Source: Enterobacter cloacae subsp. cloacae ATCC 13047 (GTDB lineage Bacteria; Pseudomonadota; Gammaproteobacteria; Enterobacterales; Enterobacteriaceae). From it: a stretch of DNA of 64,000 bases. The notes under the pieces were generated by a model. It ran no database searches. It was not told the origin of the DNA and worked only from the letters and a program-made list of their open reading frames with translations. Every line of letters starts with the position of its first letter. Positions within the stretch are counted from its first letter, which is position 1. Position numbers and translations under genes: made by a program. Of the stretch, positions 1 through 9,908 are shown piece after piece. The stretch spans positions 3,348,001 to 3,412,000 of the forward strand of contig NC_014121.1 in assembly GCF_000025565.1 (NCBI RefSeq). The letters run 5' to 3'.

Positions 1-186
1 ACGCGGCCCCAGCGACTGGGTCGCCACCAGGGTCATGTTGCCCTGGGCGTCGTTAAGCCGACGCGCCAGTCCGCTACGGCGGGCAGCCCAGGCCATCACC
101 ACCATCAGCAGGATAATCAACGCCAGCGCGCCGGTAACCGTCATCAGCATCGAGCCAGTGGCCGGAAGGGAATCAGTGGCGTTCAT
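1..186 (-). CDS. fliO: FliO, flagellar export apparatus assembly protein (5' part only)
   Basis: The reverse strand encodes about 62 residues beginning MNATDSLPATG, followed by one hydrophobic segment (about residues 14-33, rich in Leu, Ile, Val and Met) and then a basic stretch with RRSGLARRL. The gene runs off the left edge of the window. FliO is a small single-span inner-membrane protein that helps assemble the FliP-FliQ-FliR export gate. Its start codon overlaps the last base of the fliN stop codon (TAATG), which supports co-translation within the fliF-fliO operon. Identification rests on position after fliN and on topology, because FliO sequences are poorly conserved. Confidence 0.85.
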   Translation of the reverse strand, partial: MNATDSLPATGSMLMTVTGALALIILLMVVMAWAARRSGLARRLNDAQGNMTLVATQSLGPR

Positions 187-569
187 TAGCGGCTCAGACG
201 GTGCATGCGCTCGGACGGGGTAATAATGTCCGTAATGCGGATGCCAAATTTATCGGAGACCACCACCACTTCACCCTGCGCAATCAGGTAACCGTTGATC
301 AGAATATCCAGCGGTTCACCCGCCAGACCATCCAGCGAGACCACCGAGCCCTGGCTTAAACGCAGCAGCTCTTTAATGGTCATTTTGGTGCGTCCCAGCT
401 CCACGGTCATTTTTACCGGGATATCCAGGATCAGGTTCATCTCGTCAGAGAATTGCGGTGCAGCCATGGTGTCGGTAATTCCCGCCGCGTGCTGTTCGGT
501 CATGGCCTCACCCCAAAGATTATCGATGGACTGATCGTCAGTACCCGATGAGGTGTTCATATCGCTCAT
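186..569 (-). CDS. fliN: FliN, flagellar motor switch C-ring protein
   Basis: This 127-residue protein has the FliN/SpoA fold in its C-terminal two thirds, with recognisable blocks DIPVKMTVELGRTKMT, LLRLSQGSVVSLDGLAGEP and DKFGIRITDIITPSERM. FliN forms the base of the cytoplasmic C-ring, binds FliM and FliH, and takes part in switching and export. It is slightly shorter than E. coli FliN (137 residues), with the difference in the variable acidic N-terminal linker. It lies 7 bp after fliM and overlaps fliO by one base. Confidence 0.97.
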   Translation of the reverse strand: MSDMNTSSGTDDQSIDNLWGEAMTEQHAAGITDTMAAPQFSDEMNLILDIPVKMTVELGRTKMTIKELLRLSQGSVVSLDGLAGEPLDILINGYLIAQGEVVVVSDKFGIRITDIITPSERMHRLSR

Positions 570-576
570 GGGGAAA

Positions 577-1569
577 TTACTCCTTGTTTAATGAAAGTAA
601 TGAAGGCTGAATCATCTGCTCGACCTTCAGGGCATATTGATTGTTCACGGCGCCGTAGCGGGCCGTGAAGACCGGCACACCGCCGACGCTGGCTTCGATA
701 AACTCCTGCTTATCCAGCGCGATAATGTCGCCTTTTTTCATCTGCATCACGCGGGAGAGCCGGGTGCCGATATCCGCGAAACGCGCCGTAAGCTCCAGCT
801 CCGTTTCCCGCATCTGGCTGGCCAGCAGGCCGCGCCAGTGGGAGTCCTCGTGCCGGGAGTTGTCCATCGGCGGGTTACTCAGCAGCTCGCGCAGCGGCTC
901 GATGGTGCTGAAGGGAATACAGATATTGAACTCCCCGCGATGCGAGCCGATCTCCACCGAAAACGGCGTAGTGACCACCACGTCATTCGGCGATGAAGTG
1001 ATATTGGTGAACTTCACCTGGATTTCGGAACGGATATACTCCGTTTTGATTTTATAGATTGAGCTCCAGGCAAATTCATAGGCCTCGCGCGCCATCGACA
1101 GCATGCGGTGGATCACGCGCTGTTCGGTGGGCGTAAACTCGCGCCCGTCGGCCTTGGTCGGGAAACGACCGTCGCCGCCAAACAGGTTATCCACGGCCAT
1201 AAATACCAGCCCCGGCGAGAACGCCATCAGCGAGGTGCCGCGCAGCGGGTTAAGGTGCAGCAGGTTCAGGTTTGTCGGCACCGGCAGGTTGCGGGCAAAC
1301 TCGTGATACGGCTGGATCTTAATGTTCCCCGCCGTAATATCCGGGCTACGGCGCAGCAGGTTAAACAACCCCATACGGAACTGACGGGCAAAACGCTCGT
1401 TAATAATTTCCAGCGAATGCAGACGCTCGCGAATAACCCGGCGCTGGGTGTGCGGATCGTAAGGTTTAATCCCCGCGTCGGCGCCGTTTTTATGTTGTTC
1501 ACTGTTGCTTTCCGCATCGGCGTTTAGCAAACGGTCGATCTCATCCTGAGATAAAAAGCTGTCAGCCAT
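577..1569 (-). CDS. fliM: FliM, flagellar motor switch protein
   Basis: A 330-residue C-ring protein. The N-terminal motif LSQDEIDRLL (residues 6-15) is the conserved CheY-P docking peptide. The central CheC-like domain and the C-terminal FliN-like (SpoA) domain follow (MQMKKGDIIALDKQEF near residue 277). FliM transmits CheY-P binding to FliG to reverse rotation. Length matches the family, so the gene looks intact. It sits 5 bp downstream of fliL in the fliF-O operon, and cheY and cheZ lie about 10 kb away in this window. Confidence 0.97.
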   Translation of the reverse strand: MADSFLSQDEIDRLLNADAESNSEQHKNGADAGIKPYDPHTQRRVIRERLHSLEIINERFARQFRMGLFNLLRRSPDITAGNIKIQPYHEFARNLPVPTNLNLLHLNPLRGTSLMAFSPGLVFMAVDNLFGGDGRFPTKADGREFTPTEQRVIHRMLSMAREAYEFAWSSIYKIKTEYIRSEIQVKFTNITSSPNDVVVTTPFSVEIGSHRGEFNICIPFSTIEPLRELLSNPPMDNSRHEDSHWRGLLASQMRETELELTARFADIGTRLSRVMQMKKGDIIALDKQEFIEASVGGVPVFTARYGAVNNQYALKVEQMIQPSLLSLNKE

Positions 1570-1574
1570 AATAA

Positions 1575-2081
1575 TTACCGCAGAATAAATTCGTTAATAA
1601 GCACGTCGGTGACGCGAATGGACTGGTTAAAAGCCAGCGGTTTATCCAGCTCACTCTTAATATTGGTCATCAGACGGCGTTTACCCTCATCGGTGGCTAA
1701 ATCTTCATAAGTCTGATGGGTTAACAACATAAATAAGCGGCTGCGATATTCCGGCAAATATTTTTCCAGCACCGCCAGCGATTTTTGTTCTGCCACGCGA
1801 ATGGACAAGCCCAGGTACAATACCCGATCCGATTCGTTCGCCGTGGGCTTCAGGCTCACGGTAAAGGTATTCATTGAGGCATACAGCGGCTCTACCTGCG
1901 CGGGTGCCGGTGCTGTTTCCGCTTCCCCTTGTGCAACCTCTGCTGCCGGTTTCGCAAATTTCATTTCCCAGAACAGGTAGCCGGAAACACCGCACGCCGC
2001 AACGGCAGTCAAAAACATGAACGTCATCAGAAGCGAGCGAGAGCCTCCGCCGCTGGCGACCTTTTTATTTTTATTACTCAT
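1575..2081 (-). CDS. fliL: FliL, flagellar basal-body-associated protein
   Basis: I place the start at the ATG at 2081 (MSNKNKKVASG), giving 168 residues. An upstream in-frame extension to 2153 lacks a basic N-terminus and would cross a hairpin. A single transmembrane helix follows the basic cytoplasmic tail (LLMTFMFLTAVAACGVSGYL). The periplasmic domain ends in DVLINEFILR, the conserved FliL C-terminus. FliL surrounds the stator units at the motor and supports torque under load. A 128-bp gap separates it from fliK, so it may also have its own promoter. Confidence 0.95.
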   Translation of the reverse strand: MSNKNKKVASGGGSRSLLMTFMFLTAVAACGVSGYLFWEMKFAKPAAEVAQGEAETAPAPAQVEPLYASMNTFTVSLKPTANESDRVLYLGLSIRVAEQKSLAVLEKYLPEYRSRLFMLLTHQTYEDLATDEGKRRLMTNIKSELDKPLAFNQSIRVTDVLINEFILR

Positions 2082-2104
2082 TGAACGTACACCTGAAAAT
2101 AAGA

Positions 2105-2124
2105 GAGGGCAGCGTATTGCCCTC
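2105..2124. other. Hairpin in the fliK-fliL intergenic gap
   Basis: GAGGGCA and TGCCCTC form a perfect 7-bp stem around a 6-base loop. A second imperfect palindrome (ATCACC...GGTGAT) lies at about 2156-2178. The 128-bp gap is the only sizeable break in the otherwise tightly packed fliF-O operon. These structures could tune mRNA stability or readthrough, but no T tract is present, so this is not a normal terminator. Confidence 0.5.
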
Positions 2125-2209
2125 GGGTCAATATGGCGGACATTGTAGTCCATATCATCACCCTGATAATCAGGTGATAAAATTTCATTCCTGAAGCTAA
2201 TTCGCCACT

Positions 2210-3271
2210 TCAGGCAAAGGTATTTATTCCGTATATATTTCCGGGAGTAGTGGTTAATAAAGTAGGCACGATCTCCTCTTCAACCGATTGCTCTTCCCCT
2301 TCCTGGGCACCGTGCTCGTCACCCGATGCGTTTTGGCCCTGCTCACCGGCGGCAAACTGCTGTCCTTCCGCGCTCACGTTGGCCTGGCCAAGCTGAATAC
2401 CCGATTCCGCCATCGCGGCACGCAGCTGCGGCATGGCCTGCTCCATGGCGTGACGAATGTGGGCATGCTCGCTGACGATATGGATCTGCGCCTGATCCTG
2501 CTGCACGCGCAGGGAAATCTGCAGCGATCCCAGCTCTTCCGGGTGCAGGCGGATCTCCGCGCTGTGCAGCCCGTTACGGCTAAAGATGGCGATATGCTGG
2601 CTGACCGACTGCTTCCACTCCGGCGTTTCTGGCGGATGGTTAACGGTGACCACCTGCTGCGGGGCGTGCGCGACGCTGGTGCGTACGGCGGCAGGCAGCG
2701 CCACGGCATTCGCCGATGTGGCCGCAGGCATCTCTGGCGTGACCATCGTCTCACTGGTGAGCGGTGCAGACTGCGCCGTCAGCGGCGTGGCATTGGCCGC
2801 CGGGGTTTTATCGGCGGCGGTCATGAGCGGAGAAACGGTTTTGCCCTCAGGCTCAGGAGCCTTCCCGTTCGCTACGCCCTTCGCAGGGTTGACCGTTTCT
2901 GTCCCCGTGACGCTGCGGGTCACCAGCTGTTGCAGCTGCCACTGCGGGCTCTCTTCACCCTCACCGTTGGTGAGCGAAACCCCGTTCAGGACCTCTGCCA
3001 GCCCCGGCGGCGCGGCGAGCAGCATACCGTCGGCATCCGTTACCGGCGCGTCGTCGGCAAGCTGTTGCGGCAGTAAATCTGCGGACAACCCCGCCAGCGC
3101 GGCTTCCGGCATGGCTGCCAGCGCCTGCGGGTCGAGTCCCGGGAAAAGCTGCACCAGTTCAGCCAGCTTGTCATCCAGCGCCAGGCTGAAGCCGTCGTCA
3201 GCCAGTAAACCGCCCTTCGGTTTGCCCTGTGCTCCCCCACCCAGTAACAGGGCGGCAATATCTATGTTCAT
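2210..3271 (-). CDS. fliK: FliK, flagellar hook-length control protein
   Basis: A 353-residue protein whose N-terminal and central parts are rich in Ala, Pro, Thr and Gly, as expected for the extended ruler region. The C-terminal Flg_hook domain is clear, with LHPEELGSLQISLRVQQDQA and AMPQLRAAMAESGIQLGQA around residues 240-300. FliK is exported during hook assembly and, through this domain, acts on FlhB to switch export from hook to filament subunits. It is shorter than E. coli FliK (375 residues). Its start overlaps the fliJ stop by 4 bp. Confidence 0.93.
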   Translation of the reverse strand: MNIDIAALLLGGGAQGKPKGGLLADDGFSLALDDKLAELVQLFPGLDPQALAAMPEAALAGLSADLLPQQLADDAPVTDADGMLLAAPPGLAEVLNGVSLTNGEGEESPQWQLQQLVTRSVTGTETVNPAKGVANGKAPEPEGKTVSPLMTAADKTPAANATPLTAQSAPLTSETMVTPEMPAATSANAVALPAAVRTSVAHAPQQVVTVNHPPETPEWKQSVSQHIAIFSRNGLHSAEIRLHPEELGSLQISLRVQQDQAQIHIVSEHAHIRHAMEQAMPQLRAAMAESGIQLGQANVSAEGQQFAAGEQGQNASGDEHGAQEGEEQSVEEEIVPTLLTTTPGNIYGINTFA

Positions 3272-3720
3272 AGCCTTTCTCTCTTTTGTCCGGCACGCTG
3301 AGCAAATTCATCCATCAGCTTTTGTTCATGTCGGCTCTGAACTAACGCCTGCGCCGTCGCCCGGCGTTCAATCAGCGTTTCAAACGCGTTCAGGCGCTGC
3401 TTGTTTTGCACCCAGTTCTTTTTCACCTCGTCTACCGCCTTTTCGCAGGCGTTCACGTGGCCAGCCTGCTGCTTTACCACCTGCTTCAGCGACAAAATAA
3501 ACGACTGGTGATTCACCAGATCCGCCACCGACATACCGCCGCCCATCATCCCCTGACGCAGGGACTGCTGGTACTCCTGCTCGTAGTGCTGAAGCTGTTC
3601 GTGCTGGGTCATCGCCTGCTGGAGCTGCTGCTGCGCACCGCCCAGCGCGCGGGTAGTCTGCGTTAGCGTCTCCTGCGCCTTGTCGCGCAGCAGAACCATG
3701 GGGTTATGTGCTTTCATCAC
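3268..3720 (-). CDS. fliJ: FliJ, flagellar export chaperone / ATPase stalk
   Basis: A 150-residue, highly charged, Gln-rich helical protein with long heptad-like stretches, as expected for the FliJ antiparallel coiled coil that sits in the centre of the FliI hexamer and contacts FlhA. The C-terminal block KLMDEFAQRAGQKRE matches the conserved FliJ ending. Two Met codons stand at the start (3720 and 3717); either could be used. It is 9 bp downstream of fliI and overlaps fliK. Confidence 0.92.
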   Translation of the reverse strand: MMKAHNPMVLLRDKAQETLTQTTRALGGAQQQLQQAMTQHEQLQHYEQEYQQSLRQGMMGGGMSVADLVNHQSFILSLKQVVKQQAGHVNACEKAVDEVKKNWVQNKQRLNAFETLIERRATAQALVQSRHEQKLMDEFAQRAGQKRERL

Positions 3721-3729
3721 ACCTCCGGC

Positions 3730-5094
3730 TTAGTCTTTAATATCCGGGAAAAGCCCGGACAGGGCGCGAATGGCGTCGTCATAGCCGCTGCGCTCGTGGA
3801 TCGCCTGGTGGAGGAACGCCTCCAGCGAGGGATATTTGTCGATAGCCTGATCCAGCATCGCATCGCTCCCTTTGACGTACGCCCCCACGCTCACCAGGTC
3901 GCGGTTGCGCTGATACGCGGATAGCAACTGTTTAAAGCGTTGCACCTTGCGGTACTGGGCATGGGGGATAAGCTCGGTCATGGCACGGCTGATCGAGGCT
4001 TCAATATCAATCGCCGGATAGTGCCCCGCCTCGGCAAGACGACGCGACAGCACGATGTGGCCGTCGAGGATTGCGCGCGCGGAGTCGGCAATCGGATCCT
4101 GCTGGTCATCCCCCTCCGTCAGCACCGTATAAAACGCGGTGATTGAGCCGCCCCCTTTCACGCCGTTACCGGTTCGTTCGACCAGCGCAGGCAGACGGGC
4201 AAAGACAGACGGCGGATAGCCTTTGGTCGCGGGCGGTTCACCAATCGCCAGAGCCACTTCACGCTGCGCCATGGCGTAGCGGGTCAGGGAGTCCATGATC
4301 AGCAGCACATTGAGGCCGCGCTCACGGAAATCTTCCGCAATGCGCGTGGCGTAAACGGCGCCCTGCATACGCAAAATCGGCGAAACATCAGCCGGGGCGG
4401 CAACCACTACCGCACGCGCCAGCCCCTGCTCGCCAAGGATATTCTCGATAAAATCTTTTACCTCGCGGCCACGCTCGCCAATCAGCCCCACCACGATGAC
4501 GTCCGCAGTGGTAAAGCGGGCCATCATGCCGAGCAGCACGCTTTTGCCGACGCCGGAACCGGCGAACAGGCCCATACGCTGACCACGGCCCACCGTCAGC
4601 AGGCCATTGATGGCGCGCACACCAACGTCGAGCACGTTTTTGATCGGATCGCGGTGCAGGGGATTGAGCGTTGGGGTAAACAGCCCCGCCGCCGGTTTCC
4701 CCGGCGCGGGGCGGCCATCCAGCGGTCGACCCTGCGCATCCAGCACGCGGCCCAGCAGATGCGGCCCCACGGGCAATTGTTTACCGGCGTGGCTGTCGCT
4801 TTGCAGGGCATAAATGCGCGCCCCGGGCAGGATGCCGTCGACATGCTCCAGCGGCATCAGAAACAGCGTCTGGCCGTTAAAGCCCACCACTTCGCTCTCA
4901 ACCGGGATAATGCCCTGCTCCGTCTGACGCTCAACGATGCACAGCGCACCAATAGGCAGCTTGAGCCCCACGGCCTCCATTACCAGCCCGGTGGCGCGCG
5001 TCAGTTTGCCGTACTGGCGAAAATCGGGCACCTGGGTGAGTTTTTCCTCCACCCGGTCAAGGGCGCAGAGCCACTTTTTTAGCTGCTGGCTCAT
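3730..5094 (-). CDS. fliI: FliI, flagellum-specific type III export ATPase
   Basis: A 454-residue ATPase related to the F1 beta subunit. The Walker A motif GSGVGKS is at about residues 179-185, and the block [15 protein letters not shown] and the Walker B-like [16 protein letters not shown] follow. I chose the ATG at 5094 (MSQQLKKWL), which overlaps the fliH stop as ATGA; the reading frame extends further upstream but only inside fliH. FliI powers substrate unfolding and entry at the export gate with FliH and FliJ. Confidence 0.97.
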   Translation of the reverse strand: MSQQLKKWLCALDRVEEKLTQVPDFRQYGKLTRATGLVMEAVGLKLPIGALCIVERQTEQGIIPVESEVVGFNGQTLFLMPLEHVDGILPGARIYALQSDSHAGKQLPVGPHLLGRVLDAQGRPLDGRPAPGKPAAGLFTPTLNPLHRDPIKNVLDVGVRAINGLLTVGRGQRMGLFAGSGVGKSVLLGMMARFTTADVIVVGLIGERGREVKDFIENILGEQGLARAVVVAAPADVSPILRMQGAVYATRIAEDFRERGLNVLLIMDSLTRYAMAQREVALAIGEPPATKGYPPSVFARLPALVERTGNGVKGGGSITAFYTVLTEGDDQQDPIADSARAILDGHIVLSRRLAEAGHYPAIDIEASISRAMTELIPHAQYRKVQRFKQLLSAYQRNRDLVSVGAYVKGSDAMLDQAIDKYPSLEAFLHQAIHERSGYDDAIRALSGLFPDIKD

Positions 5095-5795
5095 TGCGAG
5101 AGCTCCTCGCGCGCCAACTGACACAGCGCCTGCCAGCGGGTTTCCATACTGGCGTCCACTTCCACATCCGGGGAGACCACCCGGCATCCCCCGGCGGCCA
5201 GGCTGGCGTCGCGGTGCAGCTCCCAGCCCATCGCGGCAAGCGTTTCACCCAGCGCCTCATGCACCGAAGCAAACGCCTCCGGGCTGACATAGAGTTGAAT
5301 GGTGCCGTGCAGCAGCGCGTCCTGCTGCATCAGGCTGCGGATCTGCGTGACCAGAGCATGGTTATCCGCCACACGAGACGTACCGTAGAGTTGCTGCACC
5401 GCCGTCAGCGACAGCTGCACCAGACGCGCGGGGATCAGCCCTTCGAGGTTTTCCAGCGCCAGCTTAAAGTTGCTGACCCAGGTTTCTGCCTCGCGCAGCA
5501 GCGCCTGCTGCTCCACGCGTGCCTGCTCCACGCCCTGGGCATACCCGGCGTCGCGGCCCTCTTTCAACCCGGCCTCATAGCCCTGTTTGCGCCCCTCTTC
5601 CTGGCCCTGCTGCAGCCCCTGGGTAAACCCCTGCTGTTCCGCCTGCTTGCGCAGACGCGCCAGTTCGGCTTTCAGCTGCGCCTCAGACTGGGTGTTATCC
5701 ATCGTCGGCAGCGGGGTATCCTGCGGCTCTCCCAGCAGGTTTTCAGGCTGCCAGGCGCGCCACCCGGTGGCGTTATGTTCATCAAACGTAGGCAT
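5091..5795 (-). CDS. fliH: FliH, negative regulator and stator of FliI
   Basis: I place the start at the ATG at 5795 ([11 protein letters not shown]), preceded by GGAGG at good spacing; an in-frame TTG at 5810 is less likely. The 234-residue protein has the diagnostic GxxxG-repeat helix at about residues 55-90 (for example [20 protein letters not shown]) and a C-terminal domain related to the V-ATPase E subunit. FliH binds FliI and anchors it to FliN in the C-ring. Its start overlaps the fliG end by 14 bp. Confidence 0.95.
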   Translation of the reverse strand: MPTFDEHNATGWRAWQPENLLGEPQDTPLPTMDNTQSEAQLKAELARLRKQAEQQGFTQGLQQGQEEGRKQGYEAGLKEGRDAGYAQGVEQARVEQQALLREAETWVSNFKLALENLEGLIPARLVQLSLTAVQQLYGTSRVADNHALVTQIRSLMQQDALLHGTIQLYVSPEAFASVHEALGETLAAMGWELHRDASLAAGGCRVVSPDVEVDASMETRWQALCQLAREELSQ

Positions 5796-6768
5796 CGTCG
5801 CTGCCTCCAATCAGGATTTCGCCAGCCTCGGCCAGACGACGCACCACGTTGAGGATGGTCTTCTGTTCGGCTTCCACCTGGGACAGACGCACCGGGCCAC
5901 GGGAGGCCAGATCGTCGGTCATCAGCTCGGCCTGACGGCGCGACATATTGCGGAAGAACTTCATGCGCAGCGGCTCGTCGGCCCCTTTCAGTGCGATGAT
6001 CAGCGTTTCGCTCTCGATCTCCTGCAGCAGGCGCTGGATGCTGCGGTCTTCCACCTCCACCAGGTTTTCGAACAGGAACATCTCGTCGATAATTTTTTGC
6101 GCCAGCTCGCCGTCGAACTCACGTACCGCCTCAATGGCCGCCTCTTCCTGGTGAGATTTCATCAGGTTAAGGATCTCCGCTGCCGGACGGACACCGCCCA
6201 TCTTGCTGCGCTTGAGGTTCTGACCGTGCAGCAGGTTATTCAGGACTTCCGTCAGCTCCTGCAGCGCGGCCGGCTGTACGCCGCCGAAGGTGGCGATACG
6301 CAGCATGATGTCGTTACGTTCGCGCTCGTCGAATTTGCCCAGCACGTCCGCCGCCTGGTTACGTTTGAGGTGGACCAGAATGGTGGCGATGATCTGCGGG
6401 TGCTCTTCGCGGATAAGGTCGAACACCGCCTGCGGATCCATAAAGTTGAGCGTTTCGATGCCGTTGGTGCCCTGGTGGGTATCCAGCAGATCCTCCAGCA
6501 GCGAGGAGGCACGCTCTTCGCCCAGCGCCTTGACCAGCACGCTGCGCAGATAATCGTTGGTGTTGAGGCTGAGCGCCGCATATTCGCTGGAGTCTTTTTT
6601 AAACTCCTCCAGCACCATGGCCATCTGGTCGTGAGTAAAGCCCGCCATGTTGACCATTGAGGCACTGATCTGCTTCACCTCGTGGGCGTTGAGGTGCTTG
6701 AACACCTCCGCCGCCAGGACATCTCCCAGCGTCAGCATGACGATGGCGCTTTTTTCTGAGGCATTCAT
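5782..6768 (-). CDS. fliG: FliG, flagellar motor switch and torque-generating protein
   Basis: A 328-residue protein with armadillo-like repeats. The EHPQ motif is at residues 122-125, and the blocks [20 protein letters not shown] and [20 protein letters not shown] are conserved. The charged C-terminal helix that meets the MotA stator includes [17 protein letters not shown]. FliG bridges the FliF MS ring and FliM. It directly abuts fliF (TAATG-type junction at 6768), as expected from the tight FliF-FliG interaction. Confidence 0.97.
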   Translation of the reverse strand: MNASEKSAIVMLTLGDVLAAEVFKHLNAHEVKQISASMVNMAGFTHDQMAMVLEEFKKDSSEYAALSLNTNDYLRSVLVKALGEERASSLLEDLLDTHQGTNGIETLNFMDPQAVFDLIREEHPQIIATILVHLKRNQAADVLGKFDERERNDIMLRIATFGGVQPAALQELTEVLNNLLHGQNLKRSKMGGVRPAAEILNLMKSHQEEAAIEAVREFDGELAQKIIDEMFLFENLVEVEDRSIQRLLQEIESETLIIALKGADEPLRMKFFRNMSRRQAELMTDDLASRGPVRLSQVEAEQKTILNVVRRLAEAGEILIGGSDDAYV

Positions 6769-8448
6769 TATTTCGGCTCCTTACTCATCCACTGGCGGAT
6801 CACCAGGGCGATAACGCGCGGCTCCTGCTCTGCCAGCTCACGCAGCTGTTGACCATTGAGTTCCGTATCCACGCGCTGCTGGGCACGGTCGCGGTTGATT
6901 TTCTCCGCTGCACGTTTTTTCGCGGCAATCTCTTCCTCCCGCGCCTCTTTTTCCATCTCCAGACGGCGCAGGGTGGTCTCCTGGTGACGGATCCAGGCAG
7001 GCTGTACCAGCTTGCGCCACATGACCCAGGCGATAATGGCGATGACCAGATAGCGGGCGATAGCCATCAACAGCGCGTAGAAACGATCCTGTTCCCAGAA
7101 CGGCGGCACCGGCTCTTCCACCACGCCGTTAAAGGCGGAGTTGAGGATATTGACGCTGTCGCCACGGCTGGCGTTAAAGCCAATCGCCTCTTTCACCAGC
7201 GCGTTAATACGGGTCAGTTCGGCCTCGCTAATCGGTCCCGGCTTGCCCTCTTCCCCCTGCGGCAGATGGTTAATCACCACCGCCACGGATAAACGTTGAA
7301 TGCGTCCGGCATTCGATTTGGTATGGATCAGAGTGCGATCGACCTCAAAGTTGGTGGTCTCGTCACTGCGGTTGTTGTACGGCTGTGCAGGCTCACGGTT
7401 CGCGCTGTTACTGGTGGTTTTCTCTTTTTTGTCATCCGCCGGGGTATTGAGGGGCTGGGTCAGTGGTGCGGTGGCCGGTGCCGGTGGCGTATTGCTCAAC
7501 GCCCCCGGCACGCCACTCGCGCCACGGCTATTCCCCTGCTCAGAGAGGCTGGCCTGACGGCTGCGGATCGCCATTTTTTTCAGGGTCGCTGTTCGGCTGA
7601 TACTGCTCCTGAGTTTGTTCCTGCTCGGTGAAATCGATCTGCGCGGTCACCTGGGCGCGGATGTTTTCATCCCCCACCAGCGGGGCCAGAATGCGCTGAA
7701 TGCGCTGCTGATAGTCGGTTTCAATTTCACTGGTGTATTTCAGGTGCGCCGTCTGCAAACCGCGCAGGCCGCTCTGGGTCAGCAGGTTGCCGCGCTGATC
7801 GACAATGGTCACGCTCCCGGCTGCAAGGCCAGTCACTGCGCTGGAAATAAGATGGGTGATCGCCACTACCTGGCTGTCGTCAAGGGTACGGCCCTGCAAC
7901 AGGTTAACGGTGACGGATGCGGTCGGTTTTTTCTGTTCGCGGACAAACATCGACGGTTTTGGCGTGGCCAGATGTACGCATGCGCTCTGGATCGGCCCAA
8001 GATTTTCAATGGTACGCGCCAGCTCGCCTTCCAGGGCTCGCTGATAGTTTACCTGCTCGGTGAACTGGCTGACGCCAAACTTCTCCTGATCGAGCAGTTC
8101 AAAACCCACGCCGCCGCCCTTCGGCAGCCCCTGCTGGGCCAGCTTCATGCGCACCTCATGCACCTGTGAGGCCGGCACCATGATCACGCCCCCTGGCGTG
8201 TCGATGCGGTAAGGGACATTGAGCTGCGACAGCTGCGCCACGATGGCGCCGCCTTCTTCATCACTGATATTACTGAACAGCACCCGGTAATCCGGCTCCT
8301 TTGCCCAGAACATTAACGCGATGATGACGGAAAGCGCCGCAGCGCCGCAAATCACCAGCAAAAGCTTCGGGCTGCCGCGAAGTGAGGACAGCATCGATTT
8401 GATTCGCTCTGCCGGATTGTTGGTTAACTCATTTAGTGTGGCACTCAT
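6768..8448 (-). pseudogene. fliF: FliF, flagellar MS-ring protein, interrupted by a one-base frameshift
   Basis: FliF forms the MS ring that anchors the flagellum in the inner membrane. The N-terminal part (8448 to about 7574) has the first transmembrane helix near residues 29-48 and the ring-building motifs, including VPYRIDTPGGVIMVPASQVH. The C-terminal part is in the adjacent frame, from RSRQASLSEQG through the second transmembrane helix to [15 protein letters not shown]. The frames are separated at a run of seven A residues on the coding strand (7574-7580). Removing one A joins them into about 559 residues, close to the family length. An indel sequencing error, a real mutation, or slippage at A7 are all possible. 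Confidence 0.9.
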
Positions 8449-8713
8449 GCCGTATTCCTGTATGAAATAGCACGCATCAACGATGCGCGTCAGCTCACGA
8501 AATTCGCGAGAGTGATGTCGACGATTTCAAAAATATAAGAATTTTTCAGGCGGGCATTATCGTCTGAAAGGCGTTTTTTTTAAGGATAAATAAGCTCAAA
8601 GTTCTGTCGGCTTATTGGATTTTCTGAGGTTTTTAAACGCGTGTTAAGCTGTCGACGTTTAAAAGATATGCAACAAACCGCCGTTTTTATCTTAATTACC
8701 AGGAATAAAAAGA
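8449..8713. promoter_or_regulatory. Divergent fliF / fliE intergenic region
   Basis: These 265 bp separate divergent fliF and fliE and must hold both promoters. In E. coli and Salmonella the equivalent region is a class II flagellar promoter activated by FlhD4C2. The stretch from about 8520 to 8700 is AT-rich, including a T/A tract near 8573-8582. I could not recognise a convincing sigma28 (FliA) box on either strand, so class II control is inferred from family knowledge only. Confidence 0.5.
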
Positions 8714-9037
8714 ATGTCAGCGACATTAATGCGTGGCGTACTCGATCAAATTCAGAGCCAGGCGCAGCAGGTCAGCGGTCCGTCTCACCGGCTGCAGACC
8801 TCACGCGGCGACGCCCCCTCCTTTTCTGACGTTTTATTTAACAGCATTAACGAAATAAATAAAACCCAGGTTGAAGCGAAGAGCAAAACACAGCAGTGGA
8901 TGTCCGGCAGTGGCGATATTGCCCTGAATGACGTGATGCTGGCGATGCAGAAATCGTCTATTTCATTCAGCTTTGGCATGCAGGCACGAAATAAGATGAT
9001 TAGCGCGTATCAGGAAATAATGAATACACCGGTTTAA
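8714..9037 (+). CDS. fliE: FliE, MS ring-rod junction protein
   Basis: A 107-residue protein with the conserved C-terminal half LNDVMLAMQKSSISFSFGMQ and MISAYQEIMNTPV. FliE is one of the first exported rod-type substrates and joins the FliF ring to the proximal rod. It diverges from fliF as in E. coli. Unlike E. coli, where fliE stands alone, it is followed 16 bp later by cheR on the same strand, so it may lead an operon running through flhE. Confidence 0.95.
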   Translation: MSATLMRGVLDQIQSQAQQVSGPSHRLQTSRGDAPSFSDVLFNSINEINKTQVEAKSKTQQWMSGSGDIALNDVMLAMQKSSISFSFGMQARNKMISAYQEIMNTPV

Positions 9038-9053
9038 GGTCTGCCCCAATTCT

Positions 9054-9908
9054 ATGAGTGAAATTATCAGCACTTCTGCACGCTTATCCCTGAATACGCT
9101 TTCTCTGACTGACAGCGAATTGCAGCGTGTCGGGAAATTAATCTATAAGCGCGCCGGAATTGTCGTTAACGCGCAAAAGCGAGAGATGATTTTTAATCGT
9201 CTTTCCCGTCGCGTGCGCACGCTGGGGCTTGCCACGTTCAGCGATTATATCGCCCTGCTTGAGTCACACTCAGAGCATCCGGAATGGCAGAACTTTATCA
9301 ACGCGCTGACCACCAACCTGACCTCCTTTTTCCGCGAGGCGTATCACTTCCCGATCCTCGCGGAACATGCGCGCCAGCGCGCATCGGGCTACCGCGTCTG
9401 GTGTACCGCGGCGTCCACGGGGGAAGAGCCCTGCTCTATCGCCATGACGCTGAATGAACAGCTGGGCGCGTCGGTGGCCGGACCGCGGATCTGGGCGTCG
9501 GATATCGACACCGAGGTGCTGGCAAAAGCGGAAGCGGGCATCTACCGCCTGAACGATCTGGACGCGCTGACGCTGGCGCAAAAGCGTCACTATTTTCTGC
9601 GCGGGGCGGGTGACAACAGCGAATGGGTGAAAGCCCGACAGGAGTTGCTGTCCGCCATTCACTACCAGCAGCTGAATTTACTCGATGAAAAGTGGTCCGT
9701 TCCCGGGCCGTTCGACGCCATTTTCTGCCGCAACGTGATGATTTATTTCGATGCGCCGACGCAACAGCGCCTGTTGCAGCGCTTTGCGCGTCTGCTCAAG
9801 CCGGGCGGCCTGCTGTTTGTCGGCCATTCGGAACATTTTAACCATGCACATATTCCGCTGCGCCTGCGTGGGCAGTCGGTATATGAACTGACGGAGGCCA
9901 CACGGTGA
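9054..9908 (+). CDS. cheR: CheR, chemotaxis receptor methyltransferase
   Basis: A 284-residue S-adenosylmethionine-dependent glutamate methyltransferase. The N-terminal helical domain carries [14 protein letters not shown]. The SAM-binding domain carries [18 protein letters not shown], the acidic [12 protein letters not shown] and [10 protein letters not shown]. It methylates chemoreceptor Glu residues during adaptation. The ribosome-binding site is weak, suggesting coupling to fliE translation. It overlaps cheB by 4 bp. No receptor gene (tar/tap) lies next to it in this window, unlike in E. coli. Confidence 0.97.
   Translation: MSEIISTSARLSLNTLSLTDSELQRVGKLIYKRAGIVVNAQKREMIFNRLSRRVRTLGLATFSDYIALLESHSEHPEWQNFINALTTNLTSFFREAYHFPILAEHARQRASGYRVWCTAASTGEEPCSIAMTLNEQLGASVAGPRIWASDIDTEVLAKAEAGIYRLNDLDALTLAQKRHYFLRGAGDNSEWVKARQELLSAIHYQQLNLLDEKWSVPGPFDAIFCRNVMIYFDAPTQQRLLQRFARLLKPGGLLFVGHSEHFNHAHIPLRLRGQSVYELTEATR

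Noticed and set aside
8500..8713. Sigma28 promoter between fliF and fliE
   Set aside because: Partial matches to TAAAGTTT or GCCGATAA occur, but never both at the right spacing on one strand.
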